From contig CAJHNH020008564.1 of assembly GCA_905116865.2 (NCBI GenBank), positions 124,001 to 188,000 on the forward strand: DNA of 64,000 bases, in the 5' to 3' direction. The notes beneath the pieces are model-generated. The model was not told where the DNA came from. It made no database searches and was given only the letters and a program-made list of their open reading frames with translations. Both the position numbers and the translations under genes were made by a program. Origin of the DNA: Candidula unifasciata. Lineage: Eukaryota; Mollusca; Gastropoda; Stylommatophora; Geomitridae. Shown one piece after another: positions 21,998 through 33,967 of this stretch. Every line of letters starts with the position of its first letter. Within the stretch, counting starts at the first letter, position 1.

Positions 21998-22124
21998 ATG
22001 ATGACTACACAATCATTCACGATGCCTCACGCAACCGTACGCAACCCTGAACGCAACCATATGATGACCACGCATCCCTTCACGATGCCTCACGCAACCG
22101 TACGCAGCCCTACACGCAACCGTA
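21998..22124. repeat. 63-bp tandem duplication
   Basis: Two copies of a 63 bp unit begin with atgatgac at 21998 and 22061 and share cacgatgcctcacgcaaccg. They directly follow the telomere-like arm. Confidence 0.85.
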
Positions 22125-22512
22125 GGATGATAGGTAAGTGTGTCGTTTGTTTCGTTGGCTTTTTCGATCACTGTTTGGAGTGCGGCCAAGGGAGATAACT
22201 CTGACAAAGTCGTCCAAGGCTTTTTATTCTTCGTCCGGATTTGACAGGAGAGCCAAAAAACCAACCACAGTTCCCACCATGTAAAGGCGCCCTTTTTTAA
22301 AAAGTTTGTTTACAAACGTCAGATTGTTTTACACAGATTAGTATATTTATTTGTCATTCAGCACATATTGAATTACTTTTATTATTATTGCACATTTGAG
22401 TAAGGTTTAAGCCCCTTGATGTCCCACCCCTAGAAAATTATAATGAACTAAGACCCTCTCCCGCGATGTTTTCTTCATGGCGGCGCAGCTGATAAGTGAG
22501 TGACCTTCAGCC
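22125..22512. other. No recognisable gene
   Basis: Nothing assignable. Confidence 0.35.
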
Positions 22513-22681
22513 CCCACCAGGACCACACAACGAGCGACAAATAACCGGTGACACAAAGTGCCACCATTCGGATGAGGATCGCCCGGGCACAAGTCCCAGA
22601 AACCCCCGTTAGGTTATATTAGGGCCCCCGACTACAGCCGGGGTGAGGCTTTAAAATAGCACACACAAAACTGCGTTCTGT
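22513..22681 (+). repeat. ~190 bp dispersed SINE-like repeat, second family, diverged
   Basis: ccaccaggaccacacaacga head, a ggtgacacaaagtgccacca block, and a degraded 3' half ending in ctttaaaatagc. Confidence 0.65.
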
Positions 22682-23260
22682 ATTGAGGTCAGGTTTGATG
22701 CCCTTGATGGCAGATGTTAATACATGACACACAGCCAACAGGTGGCTGGAGAAGAACGAGATCGGAACAGATTTTTAAAAAAAACACCACACACACACAC
22801 ACATACAAGCTCGCACGCGCGCGCGCGCGCACACACACACAAAATTAAAGTGTCTTTTAATAAATTAATTTACAAGAGAACTTTTTACTCGCACGAGAAG
22901 TAGACAGGTCATTTTCTGTGTACCCGAGGGGGGGGGGGGCATAGGGGGACATGACAACAGGTATGCTGAAGTGGACAAAAGCTGTGGGAAAATGAAAGGT
23001 GGCGATGGTGGACGGTGTAGCATTATAACACGGAAAGGAATCTATTATAAATAATTAACAGTATACAGAATGAAAGGTTGTGGATAGACACGGTTGTTTA
23101 CGCCGCGGGTATCGACTAGAAGCAGAATGTGGAGTAGAAAGATGAGGGGTAGCCGACAGACAGATATGTCAGGAAAAGAAGAAGAAAGAGAAGCAGACAG
23201 AGGGGAGGGAGAAAGCAAAAAAGAAGTGGAAGAAGGAGTAGTGCAGCAGCAGTAGCAGCA
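22682..23260. other. No gene; CA/CG dinucleotide repeats and G-tract
   Basis: (CA)n with an embedded (CG)n stretch at about 22788-22842, and a G-run at about 22928-22939. No coding support. Confidence 0.5.
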
Positions 23261-23432
23261 GCAACAGAAGAAGAAGAAGAAGAAGAAAAAGAAGAAGAAG
23301 AAGAAGAAGAAGAAGAAGAAGAAGAAGAAGAAGAAGAAGAAGAAGAAGAGGAGGAGGAAAAAGAAGAAGAAGAAGAAGAAGAAGGAAGAGGAGGAGGAAA
23401 AAGAAGACGAAGAAGAAGAAGGAAGAGGAGGC
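23261..23432. repeat. (GAA)n microsatellite, interrupted
   Basis: About 170 bp of GAA with GGA and GAC interruptions. The long poly-Ser or poly-Leu frames opposite it are artefacts of the repeat. Confidence 0.95.
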
Positions 23433-23481
23433 TACTACGAAAGACTTGATAAAGCAAATCACTTGACTGACTGACTCTCTA

Positions 23482-23668
23482 CCCCACCAGGACATCACAC
23501 AAGAGATAAACACCTGATGACACAATGTACCAAGATGTGGGTGAGGATCACCGTGGAGAGGTCACAGAAACCGCGTTCAGCCTTTAGGCCATATTTATGG
23601 CCAGGCTATATTGCGGTCCCTGGCAAAAGCCATAGTAGCGCTCCAAAGAACGAAAAATTTCATCCTAA
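23482..23668 (+). repeat. ~190 bp dispersed SINE-like repeat, second family
   Basis: Near-complete copy from ccccaccaggacatcacaca to aaagaacgaaaaatttca. Preceded by a GACT-repeat stretch (gactgactgactc). Confidence 0.8.
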
Positions 23669-24089
23669 AAAGGACGAGAAGTATTATAACTACAGCGAGC
23701 AAATCACTTACCTTTGTATACGTAAAATGGGAAAACTTGATACACACTGTTTCTGACTTATACTCCAGTGAATAAAACGTAACTATTTAACCAGTTAGCA
23801 CAATTAGTGTCCGCTGTAGACTCACGTAGAGCTCATCACCCCAGCGCTAATATGTACACTACACTACACTGCAATGCAATTTGCCATAAATAACCAGGCA
23901 TTCCCTTGTCGAGGTTGAAACATACGGATTGCACGTGAGGGGCTTTCCCAGACCCTTCCCAAATGCAGGTTTGCAGCGTGAACAGTTTGTTCTGGTCGAA
24001 AGACGTCACTAAGGGATATATACACATAACCTCGCTAAATGAAAGTCTGGATATAGAGCAGGCTTGTGTGGGTTCGTTTCCGTCGACAT
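23669..24089. other. No recognisable gene
   Basis: Nothing assignable. Confidence 0.35.
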
Positions 24090-24284
24090 CAGTGGCTCTC
24101 AACCTTCCTAACGCCGCGACCCTTTAATACTATTCCCTCATGTTGTGGCGACCCCCAGACAATTATTTTCTTTCATAACTTCAATGAGTATGTGTTTTCC
24201 GATGGACTCAGGCGACCCATGTGAAAGGGTCATTCGAGTCACACGCACAAAAAAGGGTCGCGACCAGCAGGCTGAGAACCGCTG
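24090..24284. mobile_element. SPIN-like non-autonomous hAT element
   Basis: Begins CAGTGGCTCTCAACCTTCC and ends GAGAACCGCTG, a hAT terminal inverted repeat pair. Internal blocks cgcgaccctttaatac, ctcatgttgtggcgaccccc, tgttttccgatgg, caggcgaccc, gtgaaagggtcattcga and gggtcgcgacc follow the order I know from the SPIN ('Space Invader') hAT family of tetrapods and its Charlie relatives. The 8-bp flanks are only partly alike (gtcgacat / aacgacac), so the duplication is eroded. No transposase. Identification is from memory of the consensus. Confidence 0.75.
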
Positions 24285-25479
24285 AACGACACAATGTGTT
24301 GTATGTGGAGCTCGAGTGTGCGTCTGGTTCGCATGGCAGACAATTTTGCACGGGACTGCTTGGTGACATTAGGTAGTCATCCTGTTGTAGAGTTTTTTTT
24401 TTTTTTTCGACATCACAAAGGACAGTTCAAGAAAACTAATGCAGAGGTAGAAAATGAATAATGTTTGTAAGGCAATACAAAACAGAGGGCACGGTTTACT
24501 AGAAAATATATACGGTGGCTTGTCATTGATATGTTTCAGGTGGAATTTTGACTTAATTTTAAATAGGTTGTGTCATTTTCCAGTCCATATTTGATAACAT
24601 TTAACCTCTAACAAATGACTCATTCGTTCGTTGAATATAGTCTTCTTGTTATTGTTCTCCTTGTTCTTTTTCTTGTCAATCCTACGTCTTTCCCCATCTA
24701 GTCTTCCCCCTTATTTCTGTCTTTTTCTATCTGCTCCACTTCCCTTCCTTCTTCTTCATCACCCATCCTACCCGCCCCTTCTTTTTTCTTTTTCTTCTTC
24801 GCCTTCTTTCCTCCTCTTCTCCTTGTGGTTGTTGTTGTTGTTCTTCTTCTTCTTCTTTCTTCTTCCTCTTCTTCTTCTTCTTCTTCAGTTTCAAAGATTC
24901 TAATAGTTCTTTGCTTGATTATATTGCCACATCAAAGTTTTATCCGTGTTTGTCTAAAACAGTAAACTACATAGGTCTATGTTTTGCATTCACTTTGTTC
25001 ATTAGTAATGCTTTTTTTTTTTTTTTTGAACAGTACAATACTCCCTCGCCGTTTTATAGTATGTGTGCACATTGCTTACTTCTTTGGATGTTCTGCAATG
25101 TGTTTTGAACCGTATTTTCAGAAATTGCTGTCGAGTAACCATATTAGAATTTAATCTTAAAATAGAAACAGGAAACGAGGCCTCAGACATTGATATTCAC
25201 TAGGCAAATGTTTTCACAGAGGATGCAAAATCGATGAATAGAAATAACACGTCAGAAAGCTAGGCTCGTATTAATGCAGTTGTCATCGCCACTCGAGTAG
25301 CTTAATATCAATATCAAATTACGCTATAATGGCATGCAGCAATTTTATATTAAATCCATGTTATCAGTGTCACACAAGATTCTCGGCTAAGGCAATCTGA
25401 AAGTCTAGACGTGTAATGAGGTGTTTGAGAAAAGCTACTGGTGTCAGTATACGATTCAGAGATGCTAAAGATACTCTTC
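24285..25479. other. No gene; pyrimidine-rich
   Basis: Pyrimidine-rich sequence with (CTT)n at about 24780-24890 and T-runs at about 24393 and 25012. Open frames here are low-complexity. Confidence 0.5.
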
Positions 25480-26405
25480 ATCATGTAGCAGGTCCTTTGC
25501 AGAACGTTGCTCTTATCACGATTTGCCTAAAGAAACTCGGTCTTCCGCTAGCTCTCCCGCCTCATGTAATTTCATACTCAAGGAGTCACTTATATCCTGT
25601 GCCTATCTTCGTGTTGGTGGGCCCCCGCCCCTCCTTCCTGGGACCATGCCTTCTACTATTATTTTTTTCTAATCCGTTGTGGCGCTTGATATGACGAAAA
25701 TATTGCAGCTTTCGAGACAGGTTGCTGTTTATTATGTTCAGATCTTTCAATATGTCAGTATTTCTCCTCTTCTTTGTCCAAGATTTTATGATAATCATTC
25801 TATAGCATTTCAGCTCAAAAAGCCCCTATTCTTTTTCTTAAGGACTGGGAGATAGTCCACGACTCACATCTATGTGTTGCTACAGGGAAGATGCAAGCTC
25901 TCAAAATTCTAATTTTGATCTCCTTGCTGGTGCTTAGTTTTTGTTTTTAGCATCCAGAAGCCATGAGTTGTTAACCCTTAGGCTCGGTATTAGCCTAGCT
26001 TTTCAAAGTATGTAATATTTACAATTTCTTCACTATTTATTCTTATTTCTGGATGACAGCCAGTTTTATCTGTGGACATTATTTTCGTTTTCTTTAAATT
26101 CAAGAACAGATTTTGATCTTCACTGTGCTTTTGGACGGACAATATTAAATTTTCTATTCCCTTTACGCTATTCGGAAGGAGGACTGTGTCATCTGCGTAG
26201 CGAAGTTCCGGAATAGGGTTGCCACCAACTTTGAGCGGATCATAACTGTCACAAGTCTGGTCATTTTTGACATTTCTCGTTATATTTTTTTTCGTATATA
26301 TTTGAATAGGTATGGTGAGAGAATGCACCCCTGCCTCACTCCCTTTTGCACCTCGAACCAATCCGATGTTTCACCGGCTGATCTGATGGCTGCTTGTTGT
26401 TAAAG
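25480..26405 (-). mobile_element. Non-LTR retrotransposon with RT active-site block
   Basis: The minus-strand frame 26361-25990 contains the palm motif LRYADDTVLLPNS, with the catalytic aspartate pair, and then NLFLNLKKTKIMSTDK, the standard following block. Further along the strand (25900-25550) come LRKRIG-type and KSWTKKRRNTDILKDL sequence, then LQYFRHIKRHNGLEK and a basic block. Order matches a LINE ORF2 from active site to C-terminus, with frameshifts. Same family as 13120-13580 and 53040-53160. Inactive. Confidence 0.85.
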
Positions 26406-26489
26406 ATATTCACCAATTAAAAAAAAAATTGCAACTGCAGTGAGAAAAAAAATGTTTAACTGCAAATTAAAAAAAAAAGTTAAATACAT

Positions 26490-26725
26490 GTCCATTTTTC
26501 ACGCCTTTAGGCCTATTGGGAATATAGGGCTAGACCTATATTTTTATAGACCAATCTTCATTTGGTGGGTGATGTGGTCAGCATCACACCGGCTACCTTT
26601 ACTTCCTAGGACTACACATAGTACCCACTCAAGGCTGATAAGATCTGGGAGTCAATGTCATTTTTTAAAGAAAAAAGTCCCCTTTCAATCAGGACACGAA
26701 CCCACAAGCATCCGAGGCAGAGTAT
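26490..26725 (-). repeat. tRNA-headed SINE (cacgcctttaggc family)
   Basis: On the minus strand the tRNA-like head (B-box-like gggttcgtgtcc) is at about 26690-26725 and the body runs leftward to ggctagacctatatttttat-complementary sequence. Other copies are at 35835, 39347, 48393 and 58978. Confidence 0.7.
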
Positions 26726-26862
26726 GTATAGGTAATTAAATTGTATGATGGAATGATTTATCGAGAGCTTTTGGAAAGAACATAACACTGGGTCATGAGG
26801 TGAGAAAAGGCCTCTGGCGCTGGATAGGACACACTGTGAAACTCCGTCAAAAGTTTAGTTAT

Positions 26863-26927
26863 TCTTCTTCTTTGCATTCACCGACTGTAAACTGCAGAGA
26901 AAAGTTATCCTTGTGCATCCACCTCTG
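26863..26927 (-). repeat. SINE-like repeat (GAA-tailed family), tail fragment
   Basis: Only the tail ~65 bp is present. It is interrupted at gcatccacctctgac by the hAT MITE that follows. Confidence 0.6.
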
Positions 26928-27161
26928 ACCAGGGCTTTGAAAACCCCAGCTAAGCTGAACAAAAGCCCAAGCAATACATAAGCAAAGAACAAAAAATCCA
27001 GATTGTTAAAATTTACAAAATTTATTGTTACGAAACGAAACATTTATCACTTTTATATAAGGATGTATTTTTAAAAAAAGATTTCCCTAAGGCGTCATAT
27101 AAAAACTTAGATCTGGGGGGCGGGGGCGGGGGGGGGGGGGAGACACCGTATTGGTAGTCCT
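26928..27161. mobile_element. hAT-type MITE (CAGGGCTGCCAA family), diverged
   Basis: cagggctttgaaaacccc start, the tgttacgaaacgaaacattt block, an agatctgggg block expanded into a G-run, and an attggtagtcct end. Confidence 0.65.
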
Positions 27162-27645
27162 TCTTCTCACTTAAGTGGTACTAAACAACTGGAGTGTTGT
27201 GGGAAGTTGGGGGGGGGGGCAAAAAAAAAGGGGGGGGGGTAATTTTGGTTAATGTTACATAGAATTATTGATACTAGTAACGTCCCCCCCCCCCCCTCCC
27301 CCCAAAAAATGATTGGCCTTTCTATCATGCTTGGCGACCTTTCAAACGCTGGTCGCTCACACGACGCACAATATAGAAAGCCAGATCATCAAAAACAACA
27401 CAACTTGACACCCCTGAACCATAGAGTATCGCGTTTGAATGGTCACCAAGCATGAATTAAAGGTCAACTTGTGTTTGTTTAGGGCGAAAAACGTTACTAG
27501 TTTTGAAGTAATTTATTATGCAAGTCACTTTACACACAAATTTGCAAGCTGCCCATTTGCTAGTGGGGCCCCCCGATTAAGTGCCCAGCGGGTTCTTGCG
27601 CGAAGTTGGCTCTGATGCAGTTAGCCCCTAGCTGTTATTTTAAAA
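27162..27645. other. No gene; G- and C-tracts
   Basis: G-runs at about 27210 and 27231 and a C-run at about 27284-27301. Otherwise unassigned. Confidence 0.4.
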
Positions 27646-28207
27646 CAGTGTTTTCCAACCTATTTTCAGGTGGCGCACCTCGAATATATAACAAGGACTT
27701 CCCTTTCTCCACCCAACTTTTTAAAAAGGGATTAAAAAAGAGAAAGCAACGAATAAGCATCTCAAGCACTATTCGCAACAACAACACATTTGTAGAAAAA
27801 ATCCACATAAATCAAGCAGTTAAATAAAATTTAGTAAACATTCACCAACAACTGAAACTTTAGTGTCCAAATAATAATGTAATGGTTGACACTGCTTTGT
27901 CTTGATGATATCTGCTATTTTTGGGGGGTCTGGTGTTGGCAAAGGCACAACGGACATCACTCTACACCTCAAGATGACAGCGCGGTTTCGTTGTTGTTGT
28001 TGTTGGAGGAGAACTCCTTTCTGTGCGTTTATAACCAAAAGAAAGGGGTGTTAGGGAACTGTTAGTTTAACAGATTATTAAAACAACACATGAACTTAAT
28101 TTCAAAATTTCTTGAAGTATCTTTGCGACCACTAGGAGGGGGGGGGGGGTGCTCTTTAGGGATGGACACCACACCCTCACCCTTTTCCAGGCTGAAAACC
28201 ACTGCTG
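27646..28207. mobile_element. Non-autonomous hAT-like element, ~560 bp
   Basis: Left end CAGTGTTTTCCAACCT and right end CAGGCTGAAAACCACTG are inverted repeats. Flanks ttttaaaa / ctttaaag are a plausible eroded 8-bp duplication. A related copy occupies 44856-45370 in STK11 intron 1 (shared tgatggttgacac and cgacggacatcact-like blocks). A left-end relative starts at 31164. Confidence 0.65.
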
Positions 28208-28560
28208 CTTTAAAGTGATAGATACTACACCGTGGTTTTTTTTTTTTTTCTTTCTTAAATGAAAGGTATTGTTCCATGTCTTCATTATACCGTGTCTATT
28301 TAGATGATTCTTAAGGACAAATATGTGAAGCTTTCAAGGTATATGTCATGCAGACACCTTGTGTTATGAGAGCGCTGTCTAAATGTATCAAGTGGGGAAG
28401 ACTGCATTCAACACCATACTGAAGAGATGTGACCACGCCCAACATTTTGATTAATCCTGTCATAGACTATTGATATATGAGTGCGTGTATAGAGGCTTCC
28501 TTTCGGGTCACTTAGCCCTCTGTTTTCTGTGTTGCTGTAAACGTTTGTTTTGAACGACGT
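28208..28560. other. No recognisable gene
   Basis: Nothing assignable. Confidence 0.35.
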
Positions 28561-28562
28561 TG

Positions 28563-28672
28563 ATTCTTCTTCTTCTTCTTCTTCTTCGTCTTCTTCTTCT
28601 TCTTCTTCTTCTTCTTCTTCTTCTTCTTCTTCTTCTTCTTCTTCTTCTTCTTCTTCTTCTTCTTCTTTTTCT
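28563..28672. repeat. (CTT)n microsatellite
   Basis: Nearly perfect CTT run with one GTC interruption. The lysine-rich minus-strand frame here is an artefact. Confidence 0.95.
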
Positions 28673-28813
28673 GCTGCTGCTTCTTTAGATTGGTTTTAGA
28701 TCTTTTTCCCCTTTCCGGTATTACTGTAATATGCACTCTGTGGTGAGTATCGGCAACTTTCCTTTTAAAATAAACTTCAAGGTCAGCACCAGCCTTTTGT
28801 CTTTTCCGTTTTA

Positions 28814-28814
<1 letters not shown>

Positions 28815-28844
<30 letters not shown>

Positions 28845-28978
28845 CTGTGTGTCTGTGTGTGTCTGTGTGTGTGTGTCTGTGTGTGGGTGTGGGTTTGTGT
28901 GCATTTGTATGTCTGTGTGGGTGTCTGTGTGTGTGTGTATGTGTGTGTGTCTATGTGTGTGTCTATGTGTGTGTGTGC
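28815..28978. repeat. (GT)n microsatellite
   Basis: GT run with TCT and GGG interruptions over about 160 bp. Confidence 0.95.
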
Positions 28979-28989
28979 TGAAGAACCAA

Positions 28990-29698
28990 AGCCCTAACTT
29001 CTAACTGAAACGCGAAATTCACTATATTTAAAAGTCAATGTTTCATCAGGGCAAACGCAATGGGTTTTGTCCGCACCTCTGGCTTATAGGTTTGGGTAGC
29101 AGTTTCATAATTCGGACGTGTTGGGTTCAAGTCAGCTGCATCCGATTCGGAAGCAGACCGTTGTGAAATCAGTAGCAAACTACTGAATGATATTAAGTCT
29201 AATAATATGACAAACGGTCAACAAACGGTGGCGGTTGCCATGCTCCGTAACGTAAATGCAACTGCCTGCCCAACCCCTCCTCCCCCCCCCCCCCTAAGAA
29301 ATGCCCGGCTGTTTAGGGTGAATATATGAATTAATAGGGAACACAATAAACCTTTTGTAAGAGCGCGTTTCGACATTTTTGTTAAGAACATAATTTACGA
29401 AAAACTAACTTTAAACATAATTATCACGTACGCGATGTGTCAAACATCTTAACACCGCTGTAAAAATATAGATTACATTTAACTCTATTCCCCATGACGT
29501 ATATTCTAATCCTATCCATGTTTTCCTAAGCAGGCTTGCAACTGTGACACTGTGTTGAATGCTCAAATTATAATTTTAATATACACAACATGATCATCAT
29601 CGTAATCACCTGGTTGTGCCATTAGTTGTCATAAATAGATCGCAGTGTAATTCTCTGTTCCATTCTATCTTGTGCAGTACTTTAGGTAGGTAGCAATA
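28990..29698. other. No gene; possible tRNA-like SINE piece
   Basis: A gttgggttcaagtcag segment near 29128 resembles a tRNA B-box, but I could not define an element. C-run at about 29281-29295. Confidence 0.3.
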
Positions 29699-29870
29699 TC
29701 CCACCAGGGCACCACACAAGCGATAAACGCCAGGTGACACAATGTGCCACTATGCGGATGAGGATCACCCGTGGTGAGGTCCCGGAAACCCCTTTTAGTC
29801 GTTAGACCAAATTCAGGGGCCCCGGCAAAAGCCAGGGTGGGGGCTTCAAAATAACAAAATATTGCATCTG
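29699..29870 (+). repeat. ~190 bp dispersed SINE-like repeat, second family
   Basis: ccaccagggcaccacacaag head through cttcaaaataacaaaatatt, with a small internal deletion around the ggccaggctata block. Confidence 0.75.
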
Positions 29871-30059
29871 CTACTGCAGGCCTTTCGATATTAATATAAG
29901 GTGTATATTTAATGATTGTATGCTTTTTTTTAATAAGTTATTTGCACACCGTAATTTAATTTATGTGTTACGTCCTGTTTCAAGAGCCACATAATCGTTG
30001 GTTTCGAATATCTCTGCAATACACCGGTGTTTTGGTAACTGATCTTATCTTAAATTATA

Positions 30060-30400
30060 GAGGGCTGAGTGGTCATGAGGTAGGGTGCCCGCGTGGGATT
30101 TTGTCACTTGGACTTCTAGTAATTTCATCTGGTCTCCGAGTAGTATGAGCGGACGCAGGTGTGTATTGTTACACACGTCAAAAACATCTTGGCAGTTGGA
30201 AATCGAAAAGATTAGCCTAATGGCGCTGCCCGGGCAAAATGTGGAGTAAAAAATCTACCCAAAGTATTTCAAGATCCTCGCCGGTGCAACTGAGTTCATG
30301 CACTGTATTGAGATTCTTCGGACTGAGGCTTGAGTTAGAAGTAGAACGAAACACTTATGGGTTATTACCCGTGTGCCATGATGTTGATCCGTCGAATAAA
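30060..30400 (+). repeat. SINE with a decayed tRNA-like head (same family as 34285-35205)
   Basis: Shares gcctaatggcgctgcccggg, aaaatctacccaaagtattt and cacttatgggttattacccg-type blocks with 34285-35205. The head at 30062-30100 is tRNA-like but decayed. This uninterrupted copy shows that 34567-35079 is an insertion. Confidence 0.75.
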
Positions 30401-31163
30401 CATAAACATAAGTCATAATGGTGTTAACTATTGGAGAAAGATTATTTCTGGTTGAGTGTGTGTTCCATAGCTGTGGCAGGTATTCGAATGTGGTTGTTCA
30501 ACAATTTATGAAGTGATTTCTTGATCATCAAGTGCTTCACGTTAGCAATTTAACCAGCAGAATCAATTGTGAAAGGAGCTGTAATGTGGGGAGTGTGTCT
30601 GCTGAGAAACCATCGACCCGGCTGCTTCGAGATACAAGCTAAGTAATTTTGTGGATTTGTGTGGTATTGTTTGATTTGTAGGTGCTGAATTACAGCCTCA
30701 ACGTTCACAGTTTTGTTTGTTTTTGTTCTATTGTGAAGCTTGCTAATATACTTTTCGTTTGGTTTTATATCTTTTCTGTGATGTGAGGAAAACAGTACCA
30801 AAAATAAGACACACTATGGCATATGTGTTGCATTAACTCCACAGACGGTGATTATAAAAATAGGAACGGCAATATTTAAACAAAATAATAAAAAATAGAA
30901 CCTGTGTGTGGTTCTATAAGTAAACTCTGTAAAGGAACGTTTCACACTTTATCACATCGTGCCTATTCTAGACCTCAGTTTTTATAAACTGCCATGTATG
31001 TGACGTTTGGGAGTAAAGTTTGGCACAGCCAGGCACGTGAACTGGCACGTATGTTGAGATAATCCGAGCAGTTATGGGCGTGTTCCGAGCACCGCAAGGA
31101 CACCCCAACTCATAACTCATAACCTTTAAGGAAGTTATCAATAGAGCACCCATAACTGTTAAA
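30401..31163. other. No recognisable gene
   Basis: Nothing assignable. Confidence 0.35.
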
Positions 31164-31490
31164 CCGGTGGTTTTCAGTCTGGGAGTGGCGCCCTCTCACC
31201 GCCACCCCCACCCCGAGGGTGCAAGAATGTTTTTATTGGTTTCTTTTCAGTTGTGAAATGGAGTCCATTTTTACTTTTAATAAACTGTTTTAACTTTAAA
31301 TAAAATGTTAACATTTCTGTTACCAGCCTATGTATAAAACAAAAAGCCAACGACGTTGTGTCATTTGACACTGATTTACTTGGAATTTTTTTTCTCTCCA
31401 AGTTATTGTTGATCACATTTTTTAAATTGGGTTGTTGGAGAGGGCCTTAAGGTATTCAAGGGGCCTTTGCCTGAACATGGTTTGAAATCA
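31164..31490. mobile_element. Possible hAT-like fragment
   Basis: cggtggttttcagtctggga resembles the reverse complement of the right end at 28185-28204. The opposite end is not clear. Confidence 0.35.
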
Positions 31491-32434
31491 TACGCAGTGC
31501 TAACGTGCTGTACATCGGCGACCAGGTCGCCTATTGCCACGCCGGTAGACGACTTCGTCTCCCGTCGAAACAGTTTTTGGGTCTGTCTTCTTTGATCGCA
31601 TCAACACTGCAGGAATTCTTTGTAAGGCTCTTGGTGTTGGCGTGCTATGCTGAACCACACGGTGGCGTGCTGTAATGAACCATTTTATACTGGCACACAT
31701 AACCTGGTCACAATTATAACCTAAAACTCCTCTTTGAGGATGCTGGCTGAACCTAACGATTATTTTTTTCGAAAGCCAGGAAGAGGAACCTTCTGCATGC
31801 TGCTGACAGGAGACTAACCAACGATAGAACTTTATTTTTAGACAGTCACATAAATTATGTCATTTAAAATTAGCGAAACAAGGAGTTGACGGCAACAAAA
31901 CAAAAGGCTAACTGCGACTAGTCTTCAATAGCTGTAACTGAGCGGACTCTTGCGAGTTACCTTCTGTGAGCAGCAAGATTTAGCAATAGGACAGGATGCA
32001 GTCAGGACTATATAATTAGACACACAAAAAAACTATATTATGGAGACTCACACGAACAGAGGATAGTACATTTTCACTCACCATAATCGATACAAAGAAG
32101 GCAGAACTACCCTTGCGGCAAGGATAACAGGACTAGTGTAAGACTTAGACATATAGGAATAGACAACTTATTCGGTTAGGAACACAAAGCCATCAAATTT
32201 GGCACAAATACTCCATTCTCAACCAATGTCATTAGCGCAAATAAACCAAATTTTGCTAGCAGCAGGTTGGACCCAGTTATCTAATAGCGCAGCATAGAAA
32301 AGTCTTCAGTGACACACACAACCTATAACATTACCACACCACATAGTTAATGTAGTTTCCTCTGCAACCAATTGCAATTCAGTATTACAAAGCTTATATA
32401 GTTGTTAGAACAAGTTAATTTGCATGACATACAT
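31491..32434. other. No recognisable gene
   Basis: Nothing assignable. Confidence 0.35.
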
Positions 32435-32708
32435 TCTTCTTCTTCTTCGCGTTCTTCAGGCGGAAGGCTCTGGTTGTTTGTTCACATTCGGACTTTAGTC
32501 TTGTTCCAGAACCTGAGTGTTCCGTGCACATCAATTTAACAGATCTGACTTTATTTTATGCAGATTATTGGCTCCTTGCCTCTCAGACAGATGCACTCCA
32601 ACTTCGAAGGAAGCCCCAAATTAGTCGACTGTTACGACATGCTTGTTGTTGAGGCAGTTGGTCTATTCTTGTTTTCCCCCACAATGGGGCCCCTGAACCA
32701 ACACAGGG
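32435..32708 (-). repeat. SINE-like repeat (GAA-tailed family)
   Basis: From the (CTT)n/cgcgttc tail side to the cccacaatggggcccctgaa head. Confidence 0.75.
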
Positions 32709-32859
32709 ATGCATGCCATCAACCGTTTCAATAACACACGGGCTGGATATTAAAACAGCTGTGAAGTCACTATAGAAAGACAGGGATAGAGTCAATAATG
32801 TGACTTGACCTTTTCGAAACTCTCGGCGTCTGTGGCTTAGGAGTTGCGAACGCGCTCTG

Positions 32860-33042
32860 TAATGCCTGGGTGCGGACAAGTTGTCTTGCGTTAGTTTCGA
32901 CAGTGAAAGAGAGAGCTGACCAATTAGAAAGCAATGGCTAACTACTGAACGTATAATGTGCCTAGAAAAACCACAACAGCCCAAAATTCCTGGGGTTGGT
33001 TCTGCAGCGTCCTGTAAAAGATACGCAACTCACTAACTTGGT
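32860..33042 (+). mobile_element. Possible LINE 3' tail (same family as 45490-45637)
   Basis: Shares aaccacaacaacccaaaatt-type sequence and a gtgtcctgtaaaagatacgc-type ending followed by an AACT-like run with 45490-45637. No frame kept. Confidence 0.4.
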
Positions 33043-33959
33043 AATAGGATAACCTCGACCTATGACTCCCACATTAACTTCAACTGCCATAGCTAATATA
33101 TTGTCATGTTCTTTACTGTAACACCAAAAGATTTTATCACCAGTAACACTTCAATCATACAACTGCAGTTAATACTAGTGTTTATCTTTTACATGTCACA
33201 TGACAAATATAACCAGCTTTTCTAATCGCTTCGTTACCGCCACCCACCCCCCCCCCCCCCACTTTTTTTTTCTTTTATTCTTCGACGCTTCATAGCATAC
33301 GTATTAGGGGAAAAAAGATTATGCTTAGACCAAATGTCACTGAAAGCATTAAGTCCTGGGCGGGACTCATAGAGAATTGCCAACCACACATGTTTGCTTG
33401 GGTTTCTTCTTCTTCCTCCTTATCGTTGGTCTGAGTGACGTAACTGCGTTGGCTTGCTTACAGCAGAGCTGGAATATTTGCACCGTTCCACCGACACTTC
33501 CGACTTCACCGGGCATTTGTTCATCGGTTTAGCCTTCCCGGGTCTGCTTAGTTTGAAATTGTAAATAATATTGTTAGTTTTCAAAACGTCCCCCTACTTA
33601 ATTTACTCAAGTTTCTGTGAGCGTGCTGATTGTTTAATTTTAATCAGTCTTTTTTTTTTTTTTTTTTTTCGTCTACCGCAAAAAAGGCAAAATAGAAACT
33701 AAATGTTCGTTTGCACCTTTAAAAAAAATAAACTTACAATGACATTATTACATGCCAAAATTTAAACGACTTAAACTGAGAGGTTACCGGGTTACAGAGT
33801 TTTAAAGTCCGGCAGGAATTCTGGAACGCACTATAGTAATTTTACCATGTTCTATGCAGACATTAAAAAAGTAAGTACACCAGAACGTGTCCTGGTAATG
33901 GAAAAAAATTAGATGATTGTCAACAAGCGAATCCCAGAAGAATAAAAATAACCAGAATT
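33043..33959. other. No recognisable gene; C- and T-tracts
   Basis: C-run at about 33246-33260 and T-run at about 33651-33669. Unassigned otherwise. Confidence 0.35.
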
Positions 33960-33967
33960 GTGTAAAT

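Noticed and set aside
23116..23525. Poly-Ser/poly-Leu minus-strand ORFs of 113-118 codons
   Set aside because: Artefact of the interrupted (GAA)n repeat.
28512..28904. 130-codon lysine-rich minus-strand ORF
   Set aside because: It is a translation of the (CTT)n and (GT)n microsatellites. No non-repetitive coding sequence.
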